A stretch of 64,000 bases of DNA from Tubulanus polymorphus (taxonomy: Eukaryota > Nemertea > Palaeonemertea > Tubulaniformes > Tubulanidae), in assembly GCF_964204645.1 (NCBI RefSeq), contig NC_134027.1, positions 26,462,485 through 26,526,484 of the forward strand, given 5' to 3'. The notes under the pieces are model-generated. The model was given only the letters and a program-made list of their open reading frames with translations. It was not told where the DNA came from and searched no databases. Made by a program: the position numbers and the translations under genes. Numbering within the stretch: the first letter of the stretch is position 1; each line of letters begins with the position of its first letter. Positions 37,721 through 50,867 of the stretch are shown here, in pieces.

Positions 37721-38283
37721 CGGCAGGGATTTTAACCTGATTGCATCGGTACGAAACCCTGTCACACTAGACCGGGTGCGCAGGTACATGCGCAGGTTTA
37801 CCGCGCGAAAACTTGCGGCACCAATCTGATTGCTACGGAAGCCCCTAGGTGACATACGAGAAAGTTTTTTCACAATTTCGACTTATTTAGTCGAAATTCG
37901 ACTTATTAAGTCGAATTTCGAGTTTTATTTTCATGTCGAATTTCGACTTATTAAGTCGAAATTCGACTTAATTAACACGAAATTCGACTTATTATGTCGA
38001 ATTTCGACTTATCATGTCGAAATTCGACTTAATAAGTCGAAATTATGAAAAAAGTTATCTCATATGTCACCTAGGGGCTTCCGTAGATTGCTCGTTGTAT
38101 AATCGCTGAGATAAATTTGAAGGAAGAACTATAAATGGGAAAACCCGGGCTAAAATAAAATGGGATATCTGATTGGCTTATGATGACATCATCTTAGCTG
38201 TGCATTAGCTGCCCACTCGGTCTAGTGTGGCAGGGGTTCGTACTGTGGCAATATCGATGCCATCAGGTTCGAATCCCTGCCGG
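37721..38283. repeat. Long inverted repeat enclosing a palindromic insertion
   Basis: Arms at about 37721-37776 and 38218-38283 are inverted copies sharing CGGTCTAGTGTG, CAGGG-TTCGTAC and ATCAGGTT-AATCCCTGCCG. The right arm includes GGTTCGAATCCC, like a tRNA-type B box, but no tRNA cloverleaf folds here. A third related copy is near 4233-4345. Confidence 0.75.
37834..38085. mobile_element. Palindromic MITE with TACGGAAGCCCC ends and GATTGC target duplication
   Basis: Inverted ends TACGGAAGCCCCTAGGTGAC and GTCACCTAGGGGCTTCCGTA, flanked by the 6-bp direct repeat GATTGC (37828-37833 and 38086-38091). The core is a run of self-complementary TTCGACTTATTAAGTCGAA-type units. No ORF. The matching target duplication shows a real insertion event. 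Confidence 0.85.
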
Positions 38284-38540
38284 GGTAGGATTGTGCAAGG
38301 CTACACTGTAGTTGATTCCCGCTCACAGCCTGCTGATTACTGGTGGATCCTCGCTTGCAACATAAAGCATAATTACAACATTTTGATCATACACTTATCG
38401 TGATGAATGAAATGATTTTGCATATTTTGGAAATGTATATAAATGGATTTATACCGTTGTTGTTGTCATTGTTCGGGATCTCGTCAACAATACGCGATAA
38501 GGTACGTACACAAACCACGTTCTGTAACATCATCATCCAG

Positions 38541-39432
38541 TGATAGTAAGATGAACGTTCGAAGAATTTTCTCCAGTTGATATACGCTTTATTTCAGGTT
38601 TTATTGTGTTTTTCTCGGTGTCTCCCTCTCTCGCTGGCTCTCTGTTTCGGGGACCCTCCTTATATAGGCACTCGCGAAACTGCCCCTTTTCCAACATTTT
38701 TTCAATGATTTGGTTCTGGCGTTTACATCTGATAGATCTCAGTTTCTTAACTGTCCATCTGCACAGCCCGTGAATATCTTCCCCAGGGTCATATGTGACG
38801 GGTTCCCTGTTCATTTTTGAGGCAAAATCAGCCTCAGCATCATTTGTCGTAGTTTTTCTGATACGAATATTATCATTATTGACTAAGGAATCTGTGTCCT
38901 TCTCACGTGAATCAATTATAGTTTTACTTTGTTTATCCTTAGTATACAACTGTTTACTGGAAGTCTCCTCAGCGCTGGGGATTATATTATTATCTGCTAC
39001 CCTAAAATTCTTATTCAGATCAGATTCGAATCAGTTAACTCAGAATTATTTTCATTACTCAATATACTATCATTTTCACATTCTAAAAATACCTCTTTAC
39101 ATATTTCTGAATTCTCTGCTAATTCGCTCTCTGAACTTTTTATTTCAGTAGCGTTTATAACTTGCTCCGTCGGCCCTTTTCGGGTCGTTACTCCCAAACT
39201 AGGTTTTGAATCATTATTGCTATTACTATTATTATTGACACTTAATTTTTCATTAATTTACTTGTTCCGATGTCGCACTAGTTACTTGCCTGTGACGATG
39301 CCCGGGTTCTCCACCAGTGATAGTAAAATGAACGGTCGAACTGCCACGAAACTGCCACGTCGCGCGAGCGCCAGCTATGCTAAATTTCCTTTTATGGTAA
39401 CAGCAACTGTTTAAATTTGCCCTTTTCCAAGA
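38541..39432 (-). mobile_element. Decayed short LTR retrotransposon (TRIM-like)
   Basis: Read on minus, two direct repeats bound about 0.6 kb. The right-hand 5' copy (39432-39318, about 115 bp) starts TTGGAAAAGGG and ends GTTCATTTTACTATCA. The 3' copy (38696-38541, 156 bp) starts TGTTGGAAAAGGG, carries TATATAAGG and AATAAAGC (promoter and polyadenylation signals as in an LTR) and ends GTTCATCTTACTATCA. Just inside the 5' copy, TGGTGGAGAACCCGGG looks like a tRNA primer-binding site. The interior is an acidic, Ser/Asn-rich open frame (39197-39015 then 38949-38697), broken by a frameshift near 39010; it may be a gag relic. No protease or reverse transcriptase is present. The element could not move by itself. 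Confidence 0.55.
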
Positions 39433-39699
39433 ATATTTCAATTAATTCATTTTTTGGGAAAGTAATAATAGTCCCTGGTAGCACCTGCAACTAAAACAGA
39501 ATGCTGATCTGATATTAAAACAATGGATTATGAAACTGGCGACCCCAAACTGAATGGTTTTCAAGGCCGAATTAGTTCGGTTCAAACTTAGTTCATTGAC
39601 GGTACCAGGATCTGTGAATGCTCTAAACCTATAGTTACACATAAATTAATGAATGAATGTAATTATTTTCCTAATACCAGTTTTACTGTGCGCGAGCTG

Positions 39700-39905
39700 T
39701 GGATCCTGGATCCATTTCCACAGTTATGAGTTTAGATTCGACTCAAGAGTTATCAACTTATTGCAAATGAACGAATTCTTATCAAAGATCATCAGACTCA
39801 ACTCTAACTCAAAACTACGGAACTGGGTTCTCGATCCATTTGCACAGTTGTGAGTTTAGATTCAACTCAGAGTTAATTTCAACTCACAACTGTGGAACTG
39901 GTTCA
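39700..39905. repeat. Two fold-back units, CCATTT(G/C)CACAGTT(A/G)TGAG family
   Basis: Units near 39712-39825 and 39836-39900 carry the same AACTGTGGAACTGG-type ends as 19239-19347. Confidence 0.65.
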
Positions 39906-40022
39906 ATCTTGACTCCGGGTCCAGTTCCGTGGGTTTGATTTGCGGGCATCTGGTTCATGCGTGCGTGCGTTTGGAATCTATACCGATTCCAGATTTAAAC
40001 GCGTAAGCTTATATATTTCAGA

Positions 40023-40307
40023 ATGTTTTCTAAAACTCTGTTCATCGCCTTGGCCTTATTTGTGGTCGTTGGAGTTATGGCAGCAGGTAATCTATGAGAA
40101 CAATTCTGTTAACTAGCAATCAGATGTCTTCTACGTTCACGGTTTCAACCGACAACACCTTGTCATAATTTTTCAGAAGTTCAGATTGAAAAGAGAGCAA
40201 ATGACGTGTGCACTTGCGAGGGCAAAAAAGGCAAACCTGATTTCGCTAGTGAAGACCCAGAATGTTGCGAGATGCTGCTCGGAAGATGTTGCTTGCCAGA
40301 AGATTAA
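40023..40307 (+). CDS. Small secreted cysteine-rich peptide precursor, 64 residues
   Basis: Two coding exons, 40023-40086 and 40177-40307 (phase 1), both with good GT..AG signals. A further tttcag acceptor lies directly before the ATG, implying a non-coding 5' exon. Residues 1 to about 21 form a clear signal peptide (hydrophobic LFIALALFVVVGV). After a short spacer a Lys-Arg pair ends at about residue 28, a likely furin-type cleavage site. The predicted mature part, about 36 residues, has six cysteines in the order C-x-C, CC, CC, which would allow three disulfides. It is a typical secreted peptide layout: hormone-like, antimicrobial, venom or mucus peptide are all possible, and I cannot assign a family. 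The AATAAA at 40328 supports an active gene. Confidence 0.85.
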
Positions 40308-40327
40308 AATATTTCGAAAGAAATGAA

Positions 40328-40333
40328 AATAAA
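40328..40333 (+). terminator. Polyadenylation signal AATAAA of the cysteine-rich peptide gene
   Basis: Canonical hexamer 20 bases after the stop at 40305-40307. Confidence 0.75.
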
Positions 40334-42357
40334 GCACGGTCAGAATTAAAATACTATTCAGAGTCTTGTTTTGAGTTTGTGGCGAACTTGTTACAGCTAA
40401 TTTGATCAATACTCTCGAAACGGTGTTTTAAGCGCAGTGTCTGTTTGTGACAGACTAAATAAAAACAGCAAATCAAACTAACTGAGCATGATTTCAATGC
40501 GTATCGTTCAGAGACGACAAAACTAGAAACGAAGCATAAATCAATGAATGCTTGTCACTTATTATCAAGTTCACACAAAAGATATCAAAGGTTGACATTA
40601 CATGATATTAAGATAAGAAGGCCACTGTCAGTATGATATAGTAAGTATATTTCATTTTTCATAATCCATACATACAATATGATAATATCAATACATTTTT
40701 AAGTACAATGGTTATGAGAATCCGGTGCTATTGTCAGTAATTAAGGCACTGAACCAATTGTAATTGTTATTTACGGTTTTCAGAGATATTCAATTCAAAT
40801 GAGATTCACATTACTTTTAGAATTTACAGCAGCTCATATTGATAGCCTTTGCTCTGTTTTATCATTAGTTCATTTCAGTGATCTTCGAACTGGATATCGT
40901 TCTTGGCTTTTAAATCCGAATTTATAATCACATTTTTCCCGCTATCACTATTCGATTGGAAGTTTGGTAACATTTATTGAGAATTGATTAATCGATTAAT
41001 CGAAGAAATTTATCAATTTATCAATGCGGACCCAGTGAGTACCCCAAAACATGGCGTATGGAAACTGTAGAAAGACCTACTATTTCTAATAAAGAGGCAA
41101 AATAAAACGACGTGAGCTTCGACGGGAGAGACAAGCAAACCTAGCAAGCGAAAGGATGTCTTTGAGGAGGGTATGAACAGGCATTATTACTACAAGATTT
41201 TTCGATGAAATTGAATTTGTGACGTGTATGCGATTCAAATCATTAAACAAACCGGTTGTTTCTGTATATTTTGGAACGAAAATAGCGTTCAATTTCAACT
41301 ATTTGTTACATGAGATTTTGACCTAGTCGCGAAGGTTGAAATTACAATTGAGGCGTTCAGAAAAACGTGAGACCATACTTCGAACTAGTCACACCGCTTG
41401 ATAAAAAAAAACTCTAATAAGCGGAGATTTATGACATTGGTGATACCAGTCGAAAATAATCCTCAGTCTGGTCCGGAATACTGATACCTAGAATTTATTG
41501 TATAAAAAAATTATCCATATTTATGGTTAATAATATCTAATAGTTGAAAACAGCAATCAATTCAGTAATTTTATTCTATATAATCACTACACTGGGTATT
41601 ATGTAAAACACTCCATTAAGCTCATTCAGCTTCCACCAGGGAACCATACAGTGAAACAAATCTGCAAAATCCTCTGTTCGATATCAACGAAATTGTAACA
41701 GGTGCTTCACACGTGATCCAAACATGTACAAAACGTGTGTGATTACACTAGGTGGCGCTTCCTTCAAAAAAATCGAACTGCATTTCATTTTTGGTAACTT
41801 ACCTAATTCCGTAAAAACTGAATTCCAATGAACCGACGCGATAAGATTAATTTCAACGAGAAACGCCTTAGGCTTTACTCGTTAGGCTTTACTCAAATTA
41901 CATCATGATTGATATTTATTAATATCGTTTGGTACCGATATGACACTAGTAAACGTAGATACAGAGCTTTGTTTACACGAAGCTACTTGGGCGATATTGG
42001 AGAAAATAAAAGCGTTGAGGCTCAAGCAGCGGAATGAGGAGCCAACTTTACATTGTTCACACTCTTTATCGGATACAAGTAACAGTTCCTTGCTCCTTAC
42101 TGGAAGGAGACATTTGAATAAGTAATAGAACTTCCCAGAGGTAATGAGAGGTCATCTGCTGTTTACTAGGGGATGCGTTTTTTTTGCGAAAACAGTGCTG
42201 AATCGATTTAGGGCGATTCAATTAGAGGCTGATAATATGAAAAAAGCATAAAAGTTGAATAAGCAGCCAGCTCTACATTTAAAAAATAGTCGAATAAAGA
42301 ACCGGGAACTAGTAGTAGCCAGCTTTACTGGGGTACTTTAAATCCCTGAATATATCC
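40334..42357. other. Intergenic; no supported gene
   Basis: An open frame at 41940-42125 has no flanking splice signals or recognisable family, so I leave it uncalled. The rest is AT-rich, with repeat fragments at 41430-41540 like those at 36590-37080. Confidence 0.4.
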
Positions 42358-43925
42358 TCAGTTCCTCCTGAGTTTGGAAGGATATACGTTATCATTATTC
42401 ATTTCGTAGTTAAGTTGTAAATGTACAGCAATCGCGTAACCGATCGTGTGCAGGTTTCCATTTTCATCTACCGGATATTTTTGCCTATACAGATCGATCG
42501 CATCATCCATGAATTCAGGCAATTTTGATTCGGGAATCCGCTTTATATGAGGCATAACTGCGTTAAACCATCCTGGAAAAAAATATACACAGTATTTAAC
42601 ATTATCGTGTTTCAACCAACAGGAACAGGGGCGGATCTAGAAAATTTGGGGGCACTTTGAATAAAAAATGTTGTCGCAAGAAGCCCAAACAGGCGATCTT
42701 TGGTCCTCCCCAAAATTTTAAGAATGGATACTTTACATACTAAATGACATTTCTTGCATTTGAAATAATTATTTTCAAAGAATTAGTCCTGTATTATTTC
42801 TTACATCCCCGATGATTTTATCAACAGGGTGGGAATTTGTGAGCCAAACACTGAAGAGATTGTGGTGTATTTATTCATGGTTTGTTTTAGAGTCCCGAAG
42901 ATTAATTTCATGATGATGATAATATTTTCACCTTTAGCAGATTCGAGATCGGGAAAAGTTATATCATCAACAGTGTTCGTGCATTGTATAACAGTAAACC
43001 CTAGTGACTCAGCCATTCGTCGATATCCGGTAACTTCATCCGGGAATCTCCAATCACTGAATTCCTCCCAGCCGGACGACGGGTACGACCACTCAGGCGT
43101 AAATCCCTGCGTTTAAAAACAGTTAGTTCTTATCATTAGATTCGCTGAAATTTAGCAAAGATGAATCCTTTAAAGTATTAGCTGAATAAGGGACAATTGA
43201 TTAAGTACGAACGCTTGAAGGGGGGTCAAAAATTCCCCCACTTCTCCCTACGTACAAAATATTTAGAAAATCGAGGAGATTGCGTACGCACTTTACTTAT
43301 GGACCGCCTGAAATGCATATTTGTTTACGTACATGAAAGTAAGGAGACCATTTTTCCAATTTTGCAACTTCAGACATGTACTCGAGTTGTGCTGATTTTA
43401 GGAGGAGAATGATCACTTCGCCATTTAGGGAAAGTAGAGATTTTATATTTTCTAAATTCGAATACTGATTTGGAGTCCAGTGTAGAACTACAAACGATGT
43501 TATTAGATCAAATTTCTGCCGCCATTCCGGTCTGAATGAGTCGGGTTTGGTCACATCTGCGACTAGATATTCAATTTTAGGATTCGGATTTTTTTCCCGA
43601 GCGAATTCAACCATTGATTCATACTGAAACAATATTATAACATGTAGATTCAAAGACTTTTAACGTCTATGACGTTTTATATTAATATCTCAACTTACAG
43701 CGACTCTGCAAATTTCAAATGCATTGTTACCTTATCAAAAGCAATTAGATTTTCAACATTGTTGATATGATTCAGTAATATATTAGTGACCTCTCCGCTA
43801 CCGCAGCCTATATCCAATACATTCCTGTAACTATTCTGCTGAAATTCTATCGATGATATAGTTCTTGCAGCCCAATTTTTCTGGCCAGTGTTGTTATTTG
43901 AGTAAAGTTCTGCGTTCGGGTTCAT
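42358..43925 (-). CDS. JHAMT-like SAM-dependent methyltransferase, copy 6 (divergent)
   Basis: Exons 43925-43731, 43623-43333, 43106-42932 and 42572-42358, 291 residues in frame. Motif I LDIGCGSGE and VADVTKPDSF are unchanged, but the end of exon 2 differs: SLNGEVIILLLKSAQ replaces SPNGEVIISIPF, and that exon is one codon shorter, with donor CAT|gtacgt instead of CAG|gtaag. Exon 4 is longer (VMPHIKRIP start, C-terminus NVYPSKLRRN). It lies about 6.2 kb from the other copies, beside the GST cluster. Changes fall in the likely substrate side of the fold, so its substrate may differ. Confidence 0.88.
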
Positions 43926-44333
43926 TTTGACAGATCAAGGCATCTTAAACGTGCATGACTAGCTAAACCCGTGCTACGTGTGCTAACATGCCCATACATG
44001 TGAAATACACGAAACCACTACAACTACAACTATACTACTACACACAATTGTGAATTAACTCTTTTCAAATGACTTAAAGAAAAGATTTTTTCTCACGGAA
44101 TATATAAACATTACGAAATTCTTTGTCGATTATTTCTATTGGTTTCAAGACTGCCAGAAAAACACGTCCTCTATTGGTGGAAAGAAAAACTCACGTCTGC
44201 TTTAACCTTCGGAGCTTCCTTTTAAACTCCTCAAAATTGCACAATTAAGTTAATTAGTATCACTATAACATATTTATTTATCTATATTCTAGAACTACAG
44301 GTAATGATACAAGTTCTAAAATGAATTACTCAA

Positions 44334-45332
44334 TTACAACGCTGTTTTGGGTCGCTTGGCGAGGTATGCAGCGATATTTGGCAGCTGTGCTATTTTGTCT
44401 TTATGAGTGGTTAGCGTCGGGAATTTCTGAAGCAATTTGGCGAAGTCTTCATTCTGAAGAAAGCCATCAATCACTGAGAACACCAGTAAATCCGCTACCG
44501 TCACCTGAAATTATTGACGACAAAGTAAAACATTTTTGCAAACTTCAAAAAGTGGAAGTTTTTCAACAAATCTAGATCTTACCGCAGAACCGACGAAAAA
44601 TGTGTTTGAGCCGAGTAATTTTGTGAGCGCTCCAAAAAGTCTTGGCATTTCTTCTTCAAGGTTCGTTTTCATAATTTCCGCCTAGAAATATCATATTATT
44701 ATTTTGTAGAGATCATACACCATTTTGATTGTCTTCATTACTAAAGTATTCTATAAGAAATACCTTTTTCGCCTCATCTTTTTCGAACACAACTTTCCAC
44801 GCGGTCTCGTTAATATCGTTACCAATAAACATCACTTCCATTATTCGACCCATTTCCATTGAGTTATTGGCAAACATGCCTACAAAAATCCATCTCGAGT
44901 TACACTCTCTAATTCTAACTATTACGATCAGATGAAATGGATAAATAAATATCTTACCAAACTCTTTTGCAAGGTAACTAGCAATAGCTAAACTTTGAGT
45001 CAATGGCTTTCCATCAATCTCTAGTATTGGTAGTTTACCAAACGGAGCTCCTGAAAACCAATGAATGAGGAGTTGTAATATTCAGCAAGATATTTCCTCC
45101 TTTAGAATCTTTCTCATATTTCTAACCGAATTGTATGTGTTTAAGGATGGCGATGATTAGGAAATTAAGAGAGTCACGTTTAAATCAAAATGTACGTACC
45201 GGGTTTAACAGCAGCCCATTGCTCAAATGTATATCGAACATCTTCAAATTCAACTCCGGCCTGGGCAAATAATAATCTGCTAATCTCAGCTCGACCACGA
45301 ACATCGAAATATTTCAAAGTGTATTTCGGCAT
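44334..45332 (-). CDS. Sigma-class glutathione S-transferase, gene 1
   Basis: Conjugates glutathione to electrophiles, or isomerises prostaglandin H2 in some animals; cytosolic dimer. Exons 45332-45200, 45050-44958, 44879-44764, 44681-44583 and 44504-44334, 203 residues, near the usual 200. The N-terminal thioredoxin-like domain begins [10 protein letters not shown], with the catalytic Tyr at position 8; PFGKVPILE supplies the cis-Pro and LTQSLAIA the glutathione-binding Gln-Ser. The C-terminal helical domain ends KRPKTAL. The conserved upstream block AAAAAGGAACACCAAAG lies near 45460-45480, with TATAAATAG-like sequence at about 45485. Confidence 0.93.
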
Positions 45333-46295
45333 GTTTCAAATGTTGTTTGGTAGGCAGCTACTTCAAACGAGTAAATGTGAATACTGACTAAGAAATCGGG
45401 GGTTAATACGAATGTGCACGTACGTGTTTGCGTTATGCTTGGGTGCATTAGTTCTGTGACGTAAAAAAGGAACACCAAAGATTATAAATAGCGATCTGTA
45501 AAGGCTATAGTTCCTTTCATATTAGCCTCGCTGGTTGTATACAAGTCCCCGACCGACAAGTTATTCATAGCCTATTTCTTAACCTTACTTTTTCAGCCCC
45601 GTGCAACGTGTATGAAGGTGTCTCATATATCTATTTACTTATACTTGTTTCCAATCTGCAGCCATAAACACCTTGATAGCAAGCAATAACGTTTGAAATA
45701 AATCGCCCATGGGCAAAGTGGTTTACCTTCAAAGTGGACTTCTTTGGCAAGGGCATTGCCTATATAAAATCTTTTCATTTCTTGAGTTCTAAGTTCAATT
45801 TCATATTTCATATTTTTCAAAGAATTATTTCGTAGCAAAATAAGGCCAAAAATATACATTTAAAATTTGGTAGGGTATAGGTATACGTATAGGTATAAGG
45901 GAAACTATTTTATATTTTATATTAAAATATTTTTCACAATATGAAAAATGTTTAGATTAAAAATTCATATGATATCACCAATATGAAACAAAACTAATGT
46001 ATAAAGATATATCTAAACTTGTTTTTGTCACTGCACGGTTTGGTGATATTTTGCAGTGAACCATCCGGCAGCGCGTGCATTCAACTCATGTTTCTTTTAA
46101 TTCCTCAGCTTCCTTTTTTAACTCATCGACACTTTGCAAAAATATACTTAATTAACGTCACCACCATATTGATCAGATGTTCAAATATTTATTCGTCTAT
46201 ATTCTAAAAATATAGTCATATTTCACTCATCAATCTGTGCATTAATATGACTATTAATTTCTGCACAGTTCTGAAAGGATTCTACCACAGGGGCT

Positions 46296-46416
46296 CACAG
46301 GGGCTCGTATTTGAAGTTTGGGGGTGAACTTAAGCTTAGATCATCCAGTATAGTACCAAGGATACTAGATGATCTAAGCTACAGTTCACCCCAAACTTCA
46401 AATACGAGCCCCTGTG
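46296..46416. repeat. Palindromic fold-back element, CACAGGGGCTCG arms
   Basis: Arms of about 50 bp (CACAGGGGCTCGTATTTGAA and its complement) around a 20-bp loop, between GST genes 1 and 2. A single extra ACAGGGGCTC unit precedes it. Non-coding. Confidence 0.85.
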
Positions 46417-46460
46417 AATTATACAGACTTTACTAGCTGTTCCATAAATGATTTACCCAG

Positions 46461-47465
<1,005 letters not shown>

Positions 47466-47533
47466 TCAAGTTGTTGTCTGATAGGCAGCTACTTCGAACA
47501 AGAAAATGTGAATATGAACTTGAAAGTCTTGAG

Positions 47534-47542
47534 TTTATATAT
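47534..47542 (-). promoter_or_regulatory. Putative TATA box of GST gene 2
   Basis: ATATATAAA on minus, about 72-80 bp upstream of the start codon; the same motif occupies the matching place in genes 3 and 5. Confidence 0.5.
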
Positions 47543-47639
47543 CTGTTATATTAAGACTGTCAATCAAAAAAGGAACACCAAAGTTATATATAGCGATCTG
47601 TAAAGGCTATCTAGTTCCTTTCATATTAACCTGCGTGGT

Positions 47640-48078
47640 TGTAAAATAGCTTATTCGTGGCCCATTTCTTAACCTCACTTTATCAGACTTCCCTCCTATA
47701 GGGTGTCCCATTATATATCTACTAATACTTGGTTCCAAGCCACTGACAAAAAAACGTCTATATGGAAATAAACATTACCTTTGAAAAGAATTCAAAAAGC
47801 AACTAATGATTGAAGACATATGTTTAAAGAATATATATTTTCTTTATGTTCCATGAATGAATTTCAATTAGCTTAGAATGATAATAATAATTTATTTCAT
47901 CATCAATTAAATCGAATACAAAATTACAAATAAAGTACATGACAGAATTAGTTGATTGATGATAGGGATCTGAACAGAGCCATCAAGGCTGTACATAGGA
48001 CATTCGGGCCCCTTGAGAAAAATGTGTTGATAATATGTTAATAGATTATAATAATAGTGATAATATTAATAAATGCAG
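47640..48078. other. Intergenic between GST genes 2 and 3
   Basis: AT-rich. 47875-48070 has ATAATAATAATT and GTGATAATATTAATAA stretches and may be a degraded retroelement tail. No exon. Confidence 0.4.
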
Positions 48079-49665
<1,587 letters not shown>

Positions 49666-50469
49666 TTAAGTGCGATGTTCTCGCTGATAAGGACGTCATT
49701 GGAGACAAGGTTGAATCATTCATCACGTTGTATGATTCTCTTGTTTGTACTTTACTGATTTCATACTCGAGTGTTTTCTATTGTAAAATTTTAGAGTTCA
49801 ATAAAGTTGTATTGTATTGTTTTGTCTTGCGTCAGCTGATCTGGGATTATAAGCCGGTGTAATATGACACAGATTCATGATGGCTTCTTCACAAGAGACG
49901 ATCGCGCAAACGTTCGACATTAGGAGCGCTCCGTCCGGGTTTCGGGGATCATAACTACATCCTCCTCTGTATCGGTTGAAACCAGAACTCCGGTTATCTG
50001 AGTTAGTCGACTATAGTCGAACTAAGTGAAACCGAATGTTAATTAGTCGGAACTATATTCTGGAAATAGTTCGGAAATTAAGCGCATTCGGTTAAGTTCC
50101 AGTCCGACCAGGTCGATACAAAAACCGAATTTGATTTAAGCCCGGCGTTCAAAACATGAGTCATGTTTTTGAACCGGAGTGTACTTGTTTAAAGAAGTTT
50201 CCAGTTTCTAGGCGCCGTTTTGTGGCGGTCCCCCGTGGTCCCAATTGTTGCGATAATTTGCGCTCATTTTCAAAACATAAGTTATGATTGAATGTCCGGC
50301 AGCTCTGCACTCCCTTGCTCGATTAACTTAATTGATACACCATTTTAAAGGAAATGAAATGCAGGTATTTGCCGGTGATTATTCGATTTTTTTAACGCAA
50401 CAATTAAGAGCAATATATAAAAGTTTGATTACGAAAACAACGAAGTCACATACAGGTGTAGATGGATCA

Positions 50470-50600
50470 GAATGTAACCTACGGCGCTGGCCACTCCTCA
50501 AATGTAGATCTTCATAATCAACTCCAGCCTGGGAAAATAATAATCTGCTAATCTCTGCTCGACCACGAGTATCAAAATATTTCAGATTATATTTCGTCAT
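50470..50600 (-). pseudogene. Lone first exon of a sigma-class GST (relic)
   Basis: Begins [19 protein letters not shown] with Tyr8 and Arg14 intact, and follows genes 1 and 2 up to EDL. About 7 nt are then missing relative to gene 2 (AATGTAGATCTTC against AATGTATAGCGAACATCTTC), which shifts the frame. The donor AAACCCG|GTACGT has become CCGTAG|GTTACA. No exon 2-5 follows before gene 3 begins at 49566. The upstream block near 50700-50780 matches that of genes 1 and 2, so the promoter region and exon 1 were copied together. A truncated duplicate. Confidence 0.85.
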
Positions 50601-50699
50601 TTTTCAATCAAATTGCTGTCTGGTAAAAGTTACTTCAAAACAAGTAAATGTAGATGTGAATATGAACTAAAATAAGTCTTGGGTTAATGTGGCATTAGT

Positions 50700-50780
50700 C
50701 TGCCAATAAAAAAGGAACACCACCAAAATTATCGCGATCTGTAAGGCTACCTATAGTTATCTATAGTCCCTTTCATAACT
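50700..50780 (-). promoter_or_regulatory. Conserved upstream block shared by GST genes 1, 2 and the relic
   Basis: AAAAAGGAACACCA, GCGATCTGTAA and AGT-CCTTTCATA recur in the same order near 45465-45530 (gene 1), 47568-47630 (gene 2) and here. AGGAAC at one side and GTTCC(T)TTC at the other form an inverted pair. It could be a shared enhancer or simply unchanged duplicated flank. Confidence 0.4.
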
Positions 50781-50849
50781 GGTCTTAATGTAAAAAAGCT
50801 TATTCGTGGCGGCCCTTTTCGTAACCTCACTTTATCATCCTTGAACCCT

Positions 50850-50867
50850 CCCCCCCCCCCCCCCCCT
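50850..50867. repeat. Poly-C tract
   Basis: Run of about 18 C between the GST relic and gene 5. Similar tracts occur at about 32903-32918 and 61557-61572, and a shorter one at 58325. They may be prone to assembly length error. Confidence 0.8.

Noticed and set aside
38255-38290. tRNA gene at GGTTCGAATCCCTGCC
   Set aside because: Only a B-box-like block; no matching acceptor, D or anticodon arms. Treated as part of a tRNA-derived repeat arm.
38795-39414. Plus-strand open frames of 118 and 161 codons
   Set aside because: They are antisense to the LTR element interior and lack any recognisable domain.
40023-40307. Calling the cysteine-rich peptide a toxin
   Set aside because: The precursor layout is also used by hormones and antimicrobial peptides, and the cysteine spacing matches no family I can name with confidence.
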